A stretch of DNA of 64,000 nucleotides from NCBI GenBank assembly GCA_030737835.1, contig CM060847.1:8310704-8374703 (forward strand), written 5' to 3'. The notes under the pieces were generated by a model. The model did not search any database. It saw only the letters and a list, made by a program, of their open reading frames with translations, and was not told where the DNA came from. Made by a program: the position numbers and the translations under genes. This document shows, in pieces, positions 49,100 to 62,329 of this stretch (position 1 is the first letter of the stretch; each line of letters opens with the position of its first letter). The stretch comes from Acorus gramineus. Taxonomy: Eukaryota; Streptophyta; Magnoliopsida; Acorales; Acoraceae.

Positions 49100-50215
49100 T
49101 GCTACATCCCTTCAATAAGATATTAACTTTTTTTGTTATATGAAAAATTCAATATATAGAAAAAGAATTAGATGAAGAAGACCAGCTAGCATATATAACT
49201 GATAGCAGGATCTTTGAACTATATATCATTACATACATTGTATCAATGGTTATTAGTAGACAATAAACATTTGGTGTGGAATAGAAAACGATACATGAAA
49301 ACTCAAGATAGATTACAAACCAGAAAAGAAAAATAAAACAGCACTCAATTTCGATTGGCTAAATTCGATGCTTTAATGTTTTTAAAGGGTGTCGCGTCTT
49401 TTGTATCCCAGATTAATCAACAAATACCATTTATATAGTCTCACCATAGATGAAAGGATTTAAATTTTAAAGCCCTTAATAAAAATAAAATGAAAGGATT
49501 TTTTTTTTTATCTCAAAAAAATAAAAATAAAATAATTTGGTAACAAAAAACAATATTTATATCAATTTTGTAACATAGATCAATCACAAAAGTTTGGTCT
49601 GAGCTTTTTGTCTCAGCATCAACACTCTAAAAAAACCAAAATAATTATGAGATAGACATCTTCTTGAAAACTTAGAACTTATATAATGGCTTGCTATTTC
49701 TAATGGCTTTGTTAGTGTAACAATAACATCTTCAAATATCCCCTTTAGTTTGTCTATCTAATTTATTTATATGAAAAACAGCAAACTCCTATGACCAACA
49801 TATACAGTTGTCTTTGTATCATCAGATACCAGATATATAGAAGATCTTTATCTAAAAACCTAAGTTTTTATGCATCATATATACACACATGCAAAAACCC
49901 CTAGTCTAAACCTACCAATTATCAAAATCAAAGAGTAAAAAACAAATAAAATTGAAACAATGCAATACATATAACCACTAGGTCGGCATTAACAAAACAA
50001 CTGATTATTTGATCACAAAGAAAAAACAGAGAAACTTACAATAATTTCTTGTTTGTCTACTATTTGAAATAAACAAAAAAAAGATTTAATCTTTCTCAAT
50101 CAAAACAATCAAATAAAAAAAAATTACAACAAAAATAACTCACATTTGTATTTCTTGGAGAGACAGACAAAGGGATCAAATTTGAGGAGAGATTGGTCGA
50201 GACCTTGCAAATATA
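49100..50215 (-). promoter_or_regulatory. Likely 5' untranslated intron and leader of the LBD gene
   Basis: An acceptor (TTGAAG then GGATGTAGC) lies about 15 bp before the ATG. A donor GTGAGTT lies near 50135-50141. A TATA run (GGTATATATATAGACC on the minus strand) lies near 50244-50259. Together they suggest a leader exon around 50145-50210 and a 1-kb intron. This is an inference from splice signals only. Confidence 0.4.
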
Positions 50216-50269
50216 TAGGGTTTTACATGAACTACAGTTTGGTCTATATATATACCCTTTTATTTCCAA

Positions 50270-52460
50270 ACTTGGAAATTGGGAAGACATTGATCAATTA
50301 GGATCAGAGCATTCCTGGCCGTCCAATTTGTGGATCATTCAATATAAAGGACCACCGAATTATTTCCTGATTTGGGTTATTTATTTCCAACTTCTTATAA
50401 TTTCGGTCGTAAGAGTACAATGTGTACATAATTCATTTTAGTGATATCCCATGAAGAGTTAAAGGAGATTGACAATTTTATTTAAGATTGACAGAATATT
50501 TAATAAGATTTGATTTGGACCAATGCAATAAATTATAGCACCCACCATACCAAAATTAGTATATGTGACGTGTCTTGTTACCGTTGGATCATTCAATCAT
50601 AACTTTTTGTTCAAATGTGGACTAATTTGATTGATGGAGCGGTACAATTTTATAAAATGATGTTTCTAATAGATTTAACATAGTTCTTTTGATGATTTTA
50701 ATTCAATAAATGGATGAATTAAAGCTATTCGTCAAAAAAAAAAAAAAAAAAAATCCGGAGGCAAAAGATGGAATTGAACCATCAGACAGCTTTTACATAT
50801 TCTAGTTTAACAAGATTATTCATTCTTAATCCTTATTTGTTTCCAGGATATCAAAAAAAGAAGACAATTTTTAATATAGAAAATAGTTTTTTAGGTATCT
50901 AGTAAAAATATGATTTCTAAAGTTGTTTTCAACCGTTGTTTTAACTTTTAATTGAAAACCTCTTTTTTTTTTAATCTCAATCTCAAAACATAACCTAATA
51001 AATAAAAAAAAAATAATATGACATGTCTATAATTTGGTCAAAGGTCATTCAAAACATGGCCTAATAGATTTTTCCCTTACATAAGTTTAAGATTTATTTG
51101 TTATTCATTGTTTGAAAACTTGAATTAGTCAATGAGTCGACTGATCCAATATGCACTCTAATACAAAATATTTTTAAAGGTAAAATGATAACATAAAATG
51201 AAAATATAAAATATGTAAGAAAAATTATTATAGCAATGTGGTAATGTTTTATTAAGAAATAAATTAATTAACAAATTTATTATCATAACCATATCAAATT
51301 ATAATTATGTTCTGTGTTATTTTAAATGAACTCCAATACAAAATTTAATTACAAATTAAAGATCAAATCAATATAAAGGAAATATATAATGACTTACCAA
51401 AAAATATATATATACAATGAACGATGAGCATATCTTAAATTTTCTTAGTTGCTAATTTAGGATAGATATATAATTTCACAAAAAGAGAGTATAGCATATT
51501 TTTTAAAAAAAAATTATATTTTAAGATTAACATTTATCTTTGATAGTTAAATATTAATTATATTTAAAACAAAAGATATTTTCCTCTCTAAGTTATCGAA
51601 TTGGATCGACCATCCTTATAAAAGATTGACCCACATGATGGAAAAATTACTCATGTGATTTGAGTTTAGTGCTCACCAGATAAGAAATCCATCAATATGA
51701 TCTAAATCTACTGATGGGATAGAACTTTCATAGAACTGGTCACGCGATTTAAATGAACCTTCAACTAATCTGGATTCCAGTCCAGCTAACCATCAAATTT
51801 CAGTACTTTTAAATAAAAAATTTACCAGTTGACCAGTTGATCGATGGTCTTTTAAGTACAAGTTAGAAAAATCAATACTAAAACTCAAAAGTTAAATTTT
51901 CACAACTCAAAATGCATGTGGTTGTATTTGTAGAAATTATGATTATTTACTTAATAAAATATATTATTTATTTAATTTTTTTAAAAAAATAAATGTTAAT
52001 AAATATTATATTTATTATATACGTTATAATGAGATCACTTCACGGTTAATCTAATGGTTGAACTAGTAATTCTTCGTTCTATCATTTTATTAGTTTAACA
52101 AATGATTCTGTTTTTTAAAATGTTGTGCATATGCTTTGTTAATTTTTTTAATATAATAATATTGCCTAACTAATGGAGTTGGAAACAACGTGAGACCTTG
52201 TGTGATTCAATCACCTTCATGGATGACAAAATATTATGGCTTGGTTTGGATCCACCTTTAGATGGGTTTCATAGATGACAAAAAAGCACCCAACGTCATC
52301 AAAAATAAGCTTCTCCTACAATACACATGTAAAGATTATATAATAAGAACTAAAGAACCTTTGAATCCCATTCAACAAGTACAACAATTCAAGCCCATTT
52401 ATGCGACAAAAAGAAGAAAAAAAGAAAAGAAAAAGAAACAAAAAAGATATGAATACTGCT
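50270..52460. other. Intergenic, no gene seen
   Basis: AT-rich. A short stretch at 50755-50800 ('ggaattgaaccatcagacag') resembles part of a tRNA or primer-binding region, but no complete cloverleaf or LTR pair is found. Frames near 52262-52630 lie antisense to SABATH-6. Confidence 0.4.
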
Positions 52461-52468
52461 ATAGCCAG

Positions 52469-53865
52469 CTAGGCTGCCTTTCTGAGAACCACAACCATGT
52501 TGAAGCATTCGAACTTGGCCTCCTGCATCTTCTCTTGAAGCAGGTCCCCATACAACTCGAACAATTCCTCGATCAGTACTCCCTCACCGAAATGGTCCAC
52601 CATCATCGATTCCTGGATCGCCTTTATTGACCTCGCCGTATCTCTACCGTCGACTCTCCTCAACATCTCCGACGTACTAAACATCTCCCACTTATCCATA
52701 ACAAACGACCCTTCTCGCTCAACCACCTCTTTGATCTCCTCCACACAAGGTGTGTAAAAATGCGTCTTATATCTGTTCACCTTCTCTTCCTCAACTTTTC
52801 CCTACACACACAACAAATTTTATTAGAATTACAAACACTGAATGAAGGGAGAATAGAGAAAAGACGTGCATTGATGTCTCTTTATTTGACAAAAAGACTT
52901 GTTTGTTAAATAAATTTGATTACCAATGAAACCATGATTGAGAAGGCTTGTGCTAAGACATCCCACAAGAATGTAATGCCGTTGCCCCACGAGTCCCTGC
53001 TGCCCCTCCCCGCCATGATGAGTACCATCCGTCCCCCAAGAGCCAATTCCACCGACCTCAATCGGAGGAACAAATTGAAGTCCTCCTCGAATTGCTTCTC
53101 GTAAGCCTTCGCCACCGATGGGGGGCTCGTCGGAGATATGTAAATGTTCCCCTTGTTTATGCACTTGCCATTCTCATCAAATAAATCCTTGGGGACCTAT
53201 GATTAAGCTATTATTTCAATTATATTGATTGGAGATGATATGTGATTGGAAATTGTAGCACAAGTTAATCATAGAACACTCACTTGAGAGAGCCAATGCA
53301 CGCTCAAAGAGGAGTGGATGAAGTCCAAACTATTGCTAGGGAAGAGCCTCCCATAAAAGGAGCCAGGGACCCCTGCTATGAACACTGATTGTGATCCTCT
53401 GTTGAGTTTCTTGTAGAATTCAGGCAAGCTCAAGAACATGGAGTTGAAATCGTTGGCTGGGAGATCGTTCAACGACACCGTGAATTCCGGGGGCGGCCTA
53501 TCTAACCTGTGACACGCCTCGTCTACGCTTTCGATTATCTCTTTTATCAGAGAGAGTGAATTGGGTCCAGATGAGCAGCCCAGATCGGCGATAGCTAGGT
53601 GAGGCGGAGTCCTTGCAATGTATAGATCTGCTATGGTTGATAAAGTTATGTGCTTCATCAAATCCACCACCCTCATCTACAACATTGAATTAAAAAAAAA
53701 AACTGAAATCAAGTTTAAACGTGTATGTATTAATTATGTACTAACTATATAATGTAATTATGTAACCTGGAGAGATGAGTTTTGGGCATAGCTAGTCTCC
53801 CCAACTCCTTCTTTCATGTGGAAAGCCTTCACCACATCCATGGCTGCACTATCGGAGCTTGGCAT
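52469..53865 (-). CDS. SABATH-6: CLAMT-like carboxyl methyltransferase, intact
   Basis: Four exons: 53767-53865, 53284-53676, 52924-53196, 52469-52801, giving 365 residues. The start at [12 protein letters not shown] is chosen; MDVV nine codons later is possible. Motifs: [48 protein letters not shown] (His160, Trp161), [21 protein letters not shown]. It is not part of the tandem family: it differs throughout and shares with Arabidopsis At4g36470 (carlactonoic acid methyltransferase, as I recall that sequence) the segments [26 protein letters not shown] and the ending VVVLRK. CLAMT methylates carlactonoic acid, a strigolactone intermediate. The clade call rests on memory of one sequence and needs a tree. 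A TATA stretch is near 53938-53946. Confidence 0.88.
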
Positions 53866-53989
53866 GTTTAATGATTCTTCTCTTTGTTCCTCTCTAAATA
53901 GGCCTTTGGTGGTCTGTCCTTTAACATGATAAGTTATTATATATAGAAGTGCTGCAAAGGCAACCATCCACTTTGAATGCTAGGCATAA

Positions 53990-54900
53990 TGTTGTTTAAA
54001 AAATATTAAAAAATAATTTAAAAAAAAAGGTATTATTTAGATGGGTAAAATGCATTTTAACCCCTTAAATTTATAAAACCTGTAAAACCACCCCTTGTAT
54101 TTTAAAAATATGCACTTACACCCCTTATTACTAAATCACATGATAACAGGAGAAAAATAATAACATAAATAATATTGTTTCTTGAAATGTAATGATGATT
54201 TATATTAATCAAGATATATAAATGGTTAATTTGAGATGTAATAATGTTTTTAATTATTTTATTAAATATATGAATGATAAGCATAAAAATATTATTTTGA
54301 GTGATAAAATGATATTTTATGTTATCGATTTTTTTAATTTTAATGAAAAATATACAATAAGTAATGTAAATGCATATTTTTAAATTATAAAAAAGTGTAC
54401 TTGCAGGTTTCATAAATATCAGGGGGTGTAGATGCATTTTACCATATTTAGAATTTTAGATTCAGTATTGGTCGAAGTCAATGACCATTAAGAAAATAAA
54501 ATAAACAGAGTGCATTCTTTTTGGGAGCTAGTGCTTTGGAGTGTTCATGATTGTTCATGATTGTTTCAGTGGCTTGGATTGCTGACGTGGAGGGACGTGA
54601 TTGGTAGTTGACACATCATCATACATGATTTTTTTTAGCACCCATCCATTCTCTCTTGTGTCTTGTCCTGTGGGAAAATTTTTGATGCTTTTCTGACAGT
54701 ACGGAATCTTTGATCGGTTTAGTCGGGTCGGGTCGGGTCATCGTCTAAATAACGCCTTCAAAGGGCCAGCCCGAAATCACATCACGGGCCGAGGTTCAGC
54801 TAATGGATGCCACGTAGGCAGGGACTTGAGGTGACATGTAAGTGGCGTCACTGTTAATTTAATTAATTAACTCTTCTGTCCTTTTTCGTAATTATACTTC
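53990..54900. other. Intergenic between SABATH-6 and IPK1
   Basis: 54040-54440 is a small inverted-repeat element: 'aaatgcattttaaccccttaa' on the left and 'gggtgtagatgcattttacc' on the right. 54540-54900 is the probable IPK1 promoter; it holds GC-rich words (CACGTAGGC, GGGCCAGCCC). Confidence 0.45.
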
Positions 54901-54987
54901 TTCACTTTTCCTTCTCTTCCACGATTCGCCTCTCTCTCTCTCTCTCTCTCTGCAACTTCCGGCGAGATCTGGACCGTAGAAAAGAAG

Positions 54988-57900
54988 ATGGACCCTGTCG
55001 AATTGACGGTGGAAGACGCGGCGGACTGGGTGTACCGTGGAGAGGGAGCAGCGAATCTCGTCCTTGGATACCGTGGATCCTCCCCCGCCTTCGTACGCTC
55101 CCCACCGTCCGATCCCCTCCCTTCCCTTTTGTTTTCTGACGTTCATCGATTTGCTTATCAACAGAAAGGAAAGGTGATTCGCATACAAAAGGTGTCCGCG
55201 CCCGGGCCCGAGGAGGCCGTCCGCGGGCCGGCCCTGTCGGCCCACGAGAGACTGCTGTGGAGGGACGAGGAGGAGCTCGGATCCGCTTCGGAGGATGTCG
55301 CGGGCCGGCTCTACACGCTCCATGTGATGATGCCCTTGTTGGGTTCGCGACACGTCGATGCCGGGGTGCGTTTGCGTTATCTGAATTGAAATGGATGCGT
55401 TTGAAGTGCGATTACAATGTTGTTGTGTTGAATTTTGAGCTTTTGTTTGAGCGTTTGCAGACGCGAGTGTCCGTGACCAGGGGATTTTTGGAGTCCGTTG
55501 AAAAGAGCGTTCTCGCTCAACGGCCGGCCTGGCGTGTCAGTGCTTCCAGGGTTAATACGCTTTGTGATTCTGCTCTTCTTATCTCTGATCATTCGGTTTT
55601 TCATCATGGTATGTATTGATCTTCACGTGATAAATGAGTCTTTGAATTTGGGAAGTTCGTTCGAAACAGAAATTTTTTGTTGGGTGGTTTTGTTTGGGTT
55701 ACCATATTAAGGCTTAAGCAGTCGCAAGCAAACAAATGCACATGAAAAGATGGGACTTTTGGAAAATTGTATGAGAGTTGAATTTCCAGAGCATCTGTTT
55801 TTAGGCAACATCTAAAAGCACTCTTATTGGTCTTCAAGCTTGGGAGTGAATATCGTTGTAGAGTGAAATTATAAGTTTGAATGTGCATGCTTTAAAGGTT
55901 GTTGTTATTATAATGATGAAATCAATTATTGACTCTGTTCCTTGGGCCCACCCATATGAGAATAGCATTCTCTGATCATTGGTCTTGTTCATAGGAATAT
56001 AAGCAACATGACTTGTTGAAGAAGGAGACATGATGTTTCTTATTAAATTGTTCAAGTCACTGAGGTGGCTTTGATGCTTTGCAACTGACTGAATTTTAAA
56101 TAATTATCCTTGTTAACTGCAACAAGGTTAGATAAATTTCAAAGGTAAAATGATTTTTTGAGGAGATAAAGGATGGTAAATTCCCATGCAGAATTCATAT
56201 GTGCAAACAAAATGAATGATGTTTTGATTGGGATGTATAGCATATGCATAGTGGGTCACTTACAGCTGACTGTGAACTATTGGCACACGGGTGGGCTGAT
56301 GTTGGTATTGGCATTTTGGAGTAAACAAGAATGTTGGGTATGTGGGAAGATAGTATTTGACTTTCAATGAGGGAACTTCTTTGGAGTTAATTTAAAATTA
56401 GTAATTCTCAAACTATTTTGGCATATCTTTTGTTTGCATTGCGAGGTTCATTCATTTCAGGGGAAGACTATTGTTTTAATTTGTTGTATATTTCGAAGTG
56501 TAGCATAATTCATTCAGGAACTGCCAGCTTTCCTTGTAATTAATTTGGTTTTCATAGTCTTCTTCTTTATGGTTTACAAGCAAAGTACAATTGTCTTGAC
56601 CTATTTTGCACACTTCAGGTGTTTTTAAAGAAGATTTATGTATATCGGTTGAAATAAAGGTGCTTCTCAAAAATTCATCATCTGTTTTTCCACCCATTAT
56701 TGTAACATTGGCTCTTCATTTTTTATGTTTATAATTTTGGTCATTTTCTTTTATGTTCAAGGGATCAGCCCAAATGTGGATTTCTTCCATGTTCAGAATA
56801 CATAGCTGAAGAGAATTCCATTAAGAAAAGCATTACACGATTTAAAATGCATCAAGTACTAAAGTTTCATCAAGGAGAGGTACAATTCTTCCCAGCTTCT
56901 GTTCTGGTATTTTCCATTTAACATACTGAAATTGGCATGACTTACCAAAAATGTACTGGAGTCTAATTTATTACTTATGAAGTTGAAATTGTGGAATCTT
57001 TCCATTAGCACATTGATTAAAAATTTGTATCAGTCACTCCATCAAGAAACCAGATCCCATGGTAGTTTGCTAGTATTAATGTGCCAACCACCCGTCTATT
57101 TGTTTTGCATTCATTTGATCATCTCCATTGTCATCTTCAACTACACTACTATGGGTTGTTGGTTGATAGCTATATATTCCTAATTTGATGTGGACCTTTT
57201 TAAGTGGACTGAAGTTAATCCATGTAATCCCTTTGTTTGTAGCATTTTCAGACGCCATTAGACATATATTCTTTTGTTTTCCCTTTTTATTAATTTTTTT
57301 TGTCTCCTTTTCATATTGTAATCAGGTATCACAGATTAGTGATTATGACCCTCTTGACCTCTTCTCTCAGTCCAAGGAAAGAATAAATAAGGCTATCAAG
57401 GCGCTCTTCGCCAATCCACAAAACAATTTCCGTATATTCGTGAATGGTTCCCTTGTTTCTGGTGGCCATGGGGGTGGCATAAATGGGTCTTCTCATGTTC
57501 CCACTGGGCATGCTCGTGAAGCACCTGGGCCCTTTGAATATGTTATCAAGGCCATGAGCTGGGCAGAGAATGATGGCGTGCAGTTAACAAACTTCCAAGA
57601 GCTCGTCTCTGAGGCGATATTCAGATCAAGGATATTGGATAAGCTTCTGGAGGCTCAGAAGCTTGATGCTTTTGACATTGAAGGGGTCATTCATGCATAT
57701 TATGACATCGTTTCTCAGCCTTGCATGGTCTGCAAAAAATTGGGTGACGCTAATTTGTCAAATAGATATTCATGTATACACTCTCTTCCATTGGAAGAAA
57801 GTCTTACAATTGTGAGAAATTATTTGGTAGCTGCTACTGCAAAGGATTGTAGTGTAATGATCAGCTTCAGATTGAAAGATGGTGAAGATCAAGCGGCTGG

Positions 57901-58616
57901 TCATGGCTCTATATTCCTCGAATCAACAAAGCAAAATTTTGAATACAAGGTGCGTTGGGTAAATCTCCCAATTTCACCTTTCTTTTTCCCCAATGTCCTC
58001 TCCCAAAACCCTGCTCTAATGCTATTTGGCTTATGATTTTTGCTTTGGAATTTAATTCATAGCTCGAATTAAATATGCTTTTCCTTGTAACTTTGAGCTA
58101 AAATATGGTATCAGATTACTAAGATGGAGGAAATTCAAACATCAATAAATTAACTTAAAGTGTGTTTTTTGAAGCAAGAGATGAATCAAAGGGCTTGTGC
58201 CAATTCACAGCATGAACGTCTCCACTTCTGATTCTGGATTAGAGTGAGATTTTTGTTCAACAATGCTGGAACCATCAGATAAAATGGCCAGCATTTTTTA
58301 AAACTCTTCTTGTTCTTTGGCATCCCTCTTCTCTTTTTTTATTTACTGGGAAAATGTAGGCATTTAGCATTTCAGTTGCAATTGATTTTTTTCTTTAAAA
58401 AAGCTGATGCAGTAAAATGAAGTCTCATTTATATTGCAGGCTTCTTTCATTGACCTCGATATGAAGCCCTTGAAAAAAATGGTTTACTACTACGAATTGG
58501 ATCAGAAAATAGTGAGCTTCTACACAAGGACAGAGAAGACCAAAGAATGCCTATGCAATCCTATGAACAACAACGAAGGAACTGGTAACATTCAAATGCA
58601 GCTGGAGCAGAATTGA
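54988..58616 (+). CDS. IPK1: Inositol-pentakisphosphate 2-kinase, complete
   Basis: IPK1 phosphorylates the 2-position of inositol 1,3,4,5,6-pentakisphosphate to make InsP6 (phytate), the last step of phytate synthesis; it affects phosphate storage and signalling. Seven coding exons: 54988-55092, 55165-55365, 55461-55608, 56619-56659, 56769-56879, 57326-57949, 58440-58616. All phases fit and the total is 468 residues (Arabidopsis about 450). Landmarks: WVYRGEGAANLVLGYRGSSP with the Gly-rich nucleotide loop, KVIRIQK, MMPLLGSRHVDAG, SVEIKPKCGFLP, TRFKMHQVLKF, YDPLDLFS, NNFRIFVNGSL, ATAKDCSVMISF, IDLDMKPLKKM. These are the conserved kinase motifs, including the ExKPKCGFLP segment and the C-terminal IDLxxKP Asp. 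A CT-repeat leader precedes the ATG. The first splice junction (AF then KGK) could shift by a codon. Confidence 0.95.
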
Positions 58617-58619
58617 CAA

Positions 58620-59900
58620 ATGAATAAAATGCTACACCTCTGAAGAGAGAGTAGAAATGAATTCACTTTCTTATTCTTTCTTCAAACATTGTTTGTTTCC
58701 ATGCTATGTATGTTGCTTTATAGAATATTCTCATTTACTTGCTTGGACCAGAATGTCAGAATAAGATATGCATGTGTTACTATTTTCTACGTGAAGAAAG
58801 AGAGAAAAAAAATAGTTCAGTTACTACATTCGTACACTAGGGAGGTGTAGGAAATGCTCATTCAAACAACTTGAGTTTTTTGTGAATGCCATTGATGGTT
58901 TGGATAAATTTAGGTTGCAGTAATGCAACCGTGTGTGGTGTGCAGGCAGAGAAAGTTCAATCATGCTATAGTTGTTTTCATCCTTCTCATCTTCATTAAT
59001 CAGTGACAAACAGAAAGAAAATATCATAGATTTTTCTCTGGCCTAGGAAAATGAGATCACAACCACTTTGGTTTATTGTGGTTGTAGTGGATTGGTCGCT
59101 TATAATGTAAATGGGACACCCATCACTGCCAACTGTATCAATTTAAAATGCCAACATTGAGAAGGGGTTGTGGTTGTTAGTTGTCCAATTTAATTGAATT
59201 AACGTGGTACTGTTAGTTTATGACGGCTTTGGGGGCTTATTATCACTTCTGAGATATTGTAAGAATTTCTCAGGTTGCTTTCTTTTTATGAAAGTCTTGA
59301 ATTATCTGAAGCTTTTCCAATCCCAAAAGTGTTTCGTCATGCTCAAATCCATTGATCTGGTTGTGAATTTCCCAAATTTTAGGCCATATAACTTAATCTA
59401 ATATAGCTCAAAAACAGAGTCAGTAATGAAAGTCACAACGACGTACCATTAACTTTTGATGATAAGAGCATTTGCAACCAATAGATCATGGGTTCAAATC
59501 CCAGTACGTACCTATCAAAAAAATTATATATTTTTTGGGGCTTAGACTCGTAGCTTACTGATTAAAAAGAAAATTTGCAACTAAGAGATCATGAGTCAAA
59601 AGTCTTGGCATTTACTTACCAAAAATATAAACTATGACAACAAAGATAGATTCAGGTTCCCATTCAATGCCAATGAGTGCCCACAAGCCATTACAAAAAT
59701 TTGCACTGCTCCTACATTTAGTCTTCAACCTGTCCCCAACTAATATTCATCCTTAATAATCAAGTAGATGAACAAGAAAGAAAAATCAAACTATATATGC
59801 CTAACTCAAGCAGGAGATGCATAGGTCTTGTAGAAGTAAAGAATTCTGTCAAAGAGCTTTTATATGCACCAGCATTGCATCCATCTTCTCCCATTGCATA
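58620..59900. other. IPK1 3' flank and intergenic
   Basis: 58617-58800 is likely the IPK1 3' untranslated region. No gene is seen until 59945. Confidence 0.4.
59430..59630 (+). mobile_element. Two tRNA-like SINE fragments
   Basis: 'gatcatgggttcaaatcccag' is a good Pol III B box, preceded by a weak A box and followed by an A-rich tail; a second diverged copy follows at about 59545-59620 ('gatcatgagtcaaaagtc'). Neither folds into a full tRNA. Another similar piece is at 60632-60700. Confidence 0.45.
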
Positions 59901-59944
59901 AGTGAGAGCAAGAGCAACACAGTCCTGTTGTATATCAATATAGA

Positions 59945-60376
59945 ATGGATAAGGTTCTACTTTCTTTACCTTATCTTGTCTGTTCTATCTCCTTTTGTCA
60001 TTCCAAGAAGTTGCAGTTGTTTTAGCAATGCTTAACATACCATGCTTGTTTGCAGAAAACAGTGGTGTCAGTGGAGCTGTACTGCTTAAAGTGCAAGAAG
60101 AAGTTGATGAAGCTGATCGCGGGGATCGAAGGTGTCAACTCGATCGTTGTTGATCCGGCGAAGAAAACCGTGACGGTGATTGGTGAAGCGGACCCTTTTG
60201 AGATCATTAGAAAGGTCAGGAAGTTCAGGAGATGCGCCGAGATTGTCACGATAGGCCCTGCCAAGGAAGAGAAGAAAGAACCGAAGCCTGAACTGCCCAG
60301 CACTTGCCAAAAGTGCGATGCGTGGTTCATAATTCGGGAGGAAGATTATGGTCATGGTTACTGTTCTATTCTTTAG
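59945..60376 (+). CDS. Small heavy-metal-associated isoprenylated protein (HIPP-like)
   Basis: Exon 1 is only nine coding bases (59945-59953, MDK) followed by GT; exon 2 is 60056-60376; 109 residues. One HMA domain spans about residues 4-70: KTVVSVELYCLKCKKKLMKL, then VDPAKKTVTVIGEADPFEII. The metal-binding CxxC (Cys13, Cys16) is kept, though the usual Met-x-Cys-x-x-Cys Met is replaced. A Lys/Glu/Pro linker follows, then two Cys in TCQKCDAW. The last four residues, CSIL, form a CaaX box, predicting geranylgeranylation and membrane attachment. Similar small plant HMA proteins (the group that includes rice Pi21) bind metals and affect stress and disease responses. The tiny first exon is inferred from frame and splice sites. 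Confidence 0.85.
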
Positions 60377-60379
60377 AAT

Positions 60380-62300
60380 TATTTTTGAATTTATGATACT
60401 TTAAAAATAAAAATAAAAACAGACCAATCTTGCATTTGTGAGGTCCCTTGTTGTTGATCCATTGAGTTAATTTGTTTGAGCATGTATTTGTGTAATTAAG
60501 ATATATAGATGATAAGATTCGCTAATTAAATTGCCTTGTAATGTTATTGTGCATAATAACATCCTCAAAAATGTAATTAGGAAACATTGGATATGGTTTC
60601 TCTTTTAAATTATGTGTTAGAAGCGAATCGAGTTGTGATTGAGTTGGCTAGCACCCTTCCTCTTTAAAGTCAGAGGATCAAACTCAAAAGGACACCAATC
60701 TTTAAAAAATAAAAACAAATCATGCGTGCGAAAAATTGTTTTTTTTTTTTGTCATCACAAACGAATTGTTCTCTTCGAATGCAAAAGCTATTGAAAGTTA
60801 GTCATACAATTTGTGGAGATTCTGCTTTTGCAGTAATTATATTTAATCTAAACTCCTTTTCAAACGCTTCCAATATTCTCAGTTTTTAACAAAAGCAAAA
60901 ACAAATTTTTGTTATAATTTTTTTTTTTTTGAAAACTCTAGCAAAAGTGAATCTCCTAGAAAGTTGTTCTTCAAAAACTAGTTTTTGTGAAAAGCTATTT
61001 TTCAAATTTGATGTTAGAGAAATTATGTATGAGACTATGACTTGAGGGTCCGCTTAGAAACACAGGTTAAAAAGTAGATTTTGGAATAAAACTATTTTTT
61101 AAGATGATTTTAGACTTTGACTTTTATTAAAATGTTTTTTTTTTTTAATTTATGAATCAATATTTGAAAGCAGTTTATATGTTGCAGAGAAATCTACTTT
61201 TCAATTCAAAAAATCGATTTGAACAAAAAAGTGTTGTTTTTTTAGCTTTTCAAACCACAGATTTTGAGGAAAAAATTAAAAGGAATCCAGCTTCCGATTC
61301 TTCAAAAAGCTGTCCCGTTTGACTGTACGATTTTAATTTTTTAGTTTTTCAAAAATCAAAAACTGCCCCAAACGTACAACCCAACGGAGCCTCCATATGT
61401 TTGAGAAATTCATGCTGTTGTTTTATCCATGTCCGACTCTTTCAAACCTTATTTGGCCCTTTGAACAGGAATCTTGTAACCGGAGAGACCATGTAAACTG
61501 TCCTTGCACGTATTTTACCTACTTTATTGGTGACCCACTAAGAAATACATACAACCCCAGTTACATTGTATTTTAATTGAAAAATGGATCTACCAATGGT
61601 TCCATGGAAACCCACTTATACTGCCTTAAAATTATTGGTTTTAATTGTCCAACTGTCGATAGACCCACAAAAATCTACAGCTATTATTCCATAATGAAAA
61701 CATAGAATCTTGAAATCTAGAAATATTTCACATCATTTTGGGATCACCCAGAATGTATGTTATCTATATGGTGCAAAAACATCTCACATGATTGAATTGC
61801 TTAATTGGTTGTTTGAACCCTTGATTTTAGGAGGGTATGTATAGACTTCCATTCATGATTTTTTCCATTATTTCAATATATGATATCTAAAAAGAAAATA
61901 AACGTTAATTTTAATTTTTATCTATTTGGTATATCATTTAAATTTAATTTTAATATTTAAACATATTGAATGGACTAACTTATCATAAAATAAAAAAATA
62001 TAAAAAATTGCATGTGTCACCCAAAAATGAATAGGATTGCACAGACTAGACTTGTTATTAAGATTTGTGAGCATTCATTATATAACCACTTTGAAAATAA
62101 CATTAATGCTAATGGGTCCTTTTGTTTGATGCATGAATGTCAAAGAACGCTCAGGATATTAATATCTCAAACAGATGAAAACAATTAACAAGTGTTTAAT
62201 TAATGAATAGAAGTAGCCGTTGTTGTAGAGAAAATAAAGAAGCAGAAAAAAAAATGCACAGTTGTATAAATAAACAACCACAAGAAGGAAAGCCGTTGGT
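60380..62300. other. Intergenic, no gene seen
   Basis: AT-rich, with T- and A-runs. 60770-61400 repeats words such as 'tttttgaaaactctagcaaa' and 'ttttcaaaaatcaaaaactg' in both orientations, which suggests a decayed MITE. A SINE-like piece is at 60632-60700. 62300-62590 is a CT-rich leader assigned to the SFH gene. Confidence 0.4.
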
Positions 62301-62329
62301 GGTTGTTTGTCCTGACCCGGGCAAATCCT

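Noticed and set aside
54892..55353. A 153-codon minus-strand frame opposite IPK1
   Set aside because: It is a shadow of the GC-rich first exons of IPK1, with no recognisable protein text.
59460..59520. A possible tRNA gene with a good B box
   Set aside because: The acceptor and anticodon stems do not form; it fits a tRNA-derived SINE better.
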